DNA from: UBA9732 sp031935845
GTDB lineage: Bacteria > Spirochaetota > Spirochaetia > Sphaerochaetales > Sphaerochaetaceae
Length of the DNA: 5,941 nucleotides
Assembly (NCBI GenBank): GCA_031935845.1
Contig: JAJBWA010000044.1
Coordinates: 1-5,941, forward strand
Direction of reading: 5' to 3'
Below, piece after piece: positions 4,679 to 5,941 of this stretch. Each line of letters opens with the position of its first letter. Positions within the stretch are counted from its first letter, which is position 1. The notes beneath the pieces are model-generated. The model saw nothing but the letters and a program-made list of their open reading frames with translations. It was not told the DNA's origin and made no database searches. The position numbers were made by a program, and so were the translations under genes.

Positions 4679-5590
4679 TTGCTCAAGTACATCATCAAGC
4701 GCATACTGCTTGCACTTCTCACCATCCTGATCATCTGCCTGATCACGTTCTTCGTCATGCACGCGGTTCCGGGCGGTCCGTTCAACAGGGAGAAGGCGCT
4801 CTCGCAGGCCACGATCGACGCTCTCAACGCACGCTACGGGCTGGACAAACCGCTGTTCACCCAGTTCATCAACTACATGAAGGGAATCCTCCACGGCGAC
4901 TTCGGCGTCTCGCTGAAGAACGGCCGTGAGATCAGCGACATGATCGCCGAGTCTTTCCCGATATCCGCAAGGCTGGGCCTCACGGCCATGGTCTTTGCCC
5001 TGACCCTGGGAATCATCCTGGGAAGCACGGCCGCAATCATGAGGAACAGGCTCCCGGACAGGATCATCGTGTTCTTCTCCACGCTGTTCACGGCAGTGCC
5101 CAGCTTTGTCCTGGCCACGCTGCTTCTGCTGGTGTTCTCCATCAAGCTGGGCTGGGTCCCGGTCTGGAGCGCCAACGAGACACACTACCTGCTGCCCGTG
5201 ATGGCTCTTGCGGCATACCCGCTGGCATACACCACGCGTCTTGCCAAGACCAGCATGCTGGATGCCCTGGGGCAGGACTACATCAGGACCGCCAAGTCCA
5301 AGGGCGTGGCCCGCTGGAAGGTCATCTTCAAGCACGCGCTCAAGAACTCGATGATCCCCATCATCACCTATGCCGGTCCGCAGATAGCCTACATCATCAC
5401 CGGATCGATGGTCGTCGAGACGGTCTTCACGGTAGGCGGAATCGGAACCAAGTTCGTCAGCGGAATCAACAACCGCGACTACACGCTGATAATGGCAACG
5501 ACCATCTTCCTTGCAACGCTGATGGTAATCGCGACACTGATCTGCGACATCCTGTACAAGCTCGTGGATCCGAGAATCAAATATGAGTAA
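4679..5590 (+). CDS. oppB: Oligopeptide ABC transporter permease OppB
   Basis: The 303-aa inner-membrane protein, with OppC, forms the channel of an oligopeptide/dipeptide ABC importer. Starting at TTG 4679 gives MLKYIIKRILLALLTI, the standard OppB N-terminus. The first membrane segment is about residues 9-29, followed by PGGPF (31-35) and the periplasmic stretch ending GDFGVSLKNGREI. Further segments lie at about 95-116, 129-156, 170-188, 225-247 and 270-292, six in all as expected. The cytoplasmic EAA loop, DYIRTAKSKGVARWKVIFKHALKN (200-223), is the docking site for the ATPase; VFTVGGIGTKFVSGINNRDY (249-268) is the usual family sequence after it. Length matches the family (about 305 aa). 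An upstream GTG at 4616 would add 21 residues but has no ribosome site. No substrate-binding protein gene lies directly upstream; it and the ATPase genes must be elsewhere or downstream. Oligopeptide is the likeliest substrate; dipeptide or nickel relatives cannot be excluded. Confidence 0.94.
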   Translation: MLKYIIKRILLALLTILIICLITFFVMHAVPGGPFNREKALSQATIDALNARYGLDKPLFTQFINYMKGILHGDFGVSLKNGREISDMIAESFPISARLGLTAMVFALTLGIILGSTAAIMRNRLPDRIIVFFSTLFTAVPSFVLATLLLLVFSIKLGWVPVWSANETHYLLPVMALAAYPLAYTTRLAKTSMLDALGQDYIRTAKSKGVARWKVIFKHALKNSMIPIITYAGPQIAYIITGSMVVETVFTVGGIGTKFVSGINNRDYTLIMATTIFLATLMVIATLICDILYKLVDPRIKYE

Positions 5591-5600
5591 GGAGGGGAAC

Positions 5601-5941
5601 ATGGCTAAGAAAGACGAAAACGGCAATCCCAAGAAAGTCCCGTTCAGCCTGCAGCTGGACCTCTCCAAGTTCAGCAGCGCCAATTTCGAGAAGGCAACCG
5701 ACGAGGAAAAGAGCCAGCAGGACGTCATGAGCGAGAGCACCACGTTCTTCAAGGACGGAATGCGCAAGCTGTTCAAGAATCCGCTGGCCGTGGGCAGCAT
5801 CATCGTGCTGTCTCTGATCCTGATAATCATCATCTTTGCTCCGCTGATCGTGCCCTACAGCTACGAGGAGATCCTTTCCGTGGACTGCGTGAGGGACAAG
5901 GGTGCCAAGAACCTCGCCCCGTTCACGTACCGTGTGCTTGA
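5601..5941 (+). CDS. oppC: Oligopeptide ABC transporter permease OppC, N-terminal part (cut by window end)
   Basis: ATG 5601 follows AAGGAGG (5589-5595) by 5 nt and lies 10 nt after the oppB stop, so the two genes are one operon. The 113 codons in the window start with a hydrophilic, charged cytoplasmic region (about 1-60). It contains FEKATDEEKSQQ and ends FFKDGMRKLFKNPLAV, the usual lead-in of OppC proteins. A single strong membrane segment follows, LAVGSIIVLSLILIIIIFAPLIV (about 62-84), then PYSYEE and the start of the periplasmic loop with NLAPFTY (104-110). The EAA loop and remaining membrane segments lie beyond the window. It should pair with OppB to form the importer channel. The ATPase genes oppD and oppF would be expected next, which is inference. 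Confidence 0.9.
   Translation, partial: MAKKDENGNPKKVPFSLQLDLSKFSSANFEKATDEEKSQQDVMSESTTFFKDGMRKLFKNPLAVGSIIVLSLILIIIIFAPLIVPYSYEEILSVDCVRDKGAKNLAPFTYRVL

Noticed and set aside
4529..5833. 434-aa minus-strand frame across oppB and oppC
   Set aside because: Composition rich in Asp, His, Arg and Gln, as expected from antisense of membrane-protein codons. It covers two clear opp genes and an intergenic region.
1..5941. CRISPR array, insertion sequence or phage genes
   Set aside because: No regularly spaced direct repeats, no transposase or integrase frame and no structural phage protein were seen on either strand.

Overview
The window is bacterial, protein-dense and about 50-55% GC, with an AT-richer island at 3.06-3.72 kb. 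The first gene joins chitobiase-like repeats to a DUF1566-type C-terminal domain, and there is also a CBS-containing family II pyrophosphatase, a RelB/RelE-type cassette and an OppBC permease. Together these look most like a host-associated spirochaete (Treponema/Sphaerochaeta-like). That assignment comes from protein style only; no rRNA or other marker gene is present.

Layout from left to right: (1) 1-1038 (+), the 3' end of a large surface-type protein. (2) 1039-1359, a 321-bp gap between convergent genes. It has no convincing gene but is rich in nested inverted repeats. (3) 1360-3015 (-), a manganese-dependent inorganic pyrophosphatase with two CBS domains and a DRTGG-type insert. (4) 3016-3098, a compact divergent promoter region in which the two predicted -10 boxes lie on the same bases. 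(5) 3099-3721 (+), a type II toxin-antitoxin pair with a 4-nt ATGA overlap. (6) 3737-4474 (+), a nucleoside (uridine-type) phosphorylase starting 15 nt after the toxin stop and so possibly on the same transcript. (7) 4475-4678, a gap with a weak terminator and a candidate promoter. (8) 4679-5590 and 5601-5941+ (+), oppB (TTG start) and the 5' part of oppC of a peptide ABC importer.

The genes do not form one pathway. The pyrophosphatase and the phosphorylase are housekeeping phosphate/nucleoside metabolism, and the toxin-antitoxin cassette appears to have been inserted between them, taking over the divergent promoter position. The opp genes begin a separate transport operon that continues past the window edge. 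I found no clear new biological system. The best leads are the structured gap at 1.09-1.35 kb, the shared -10 divergent promoter, and the coupling of the toxin-antitoxin pair to the phosphorylase gene.
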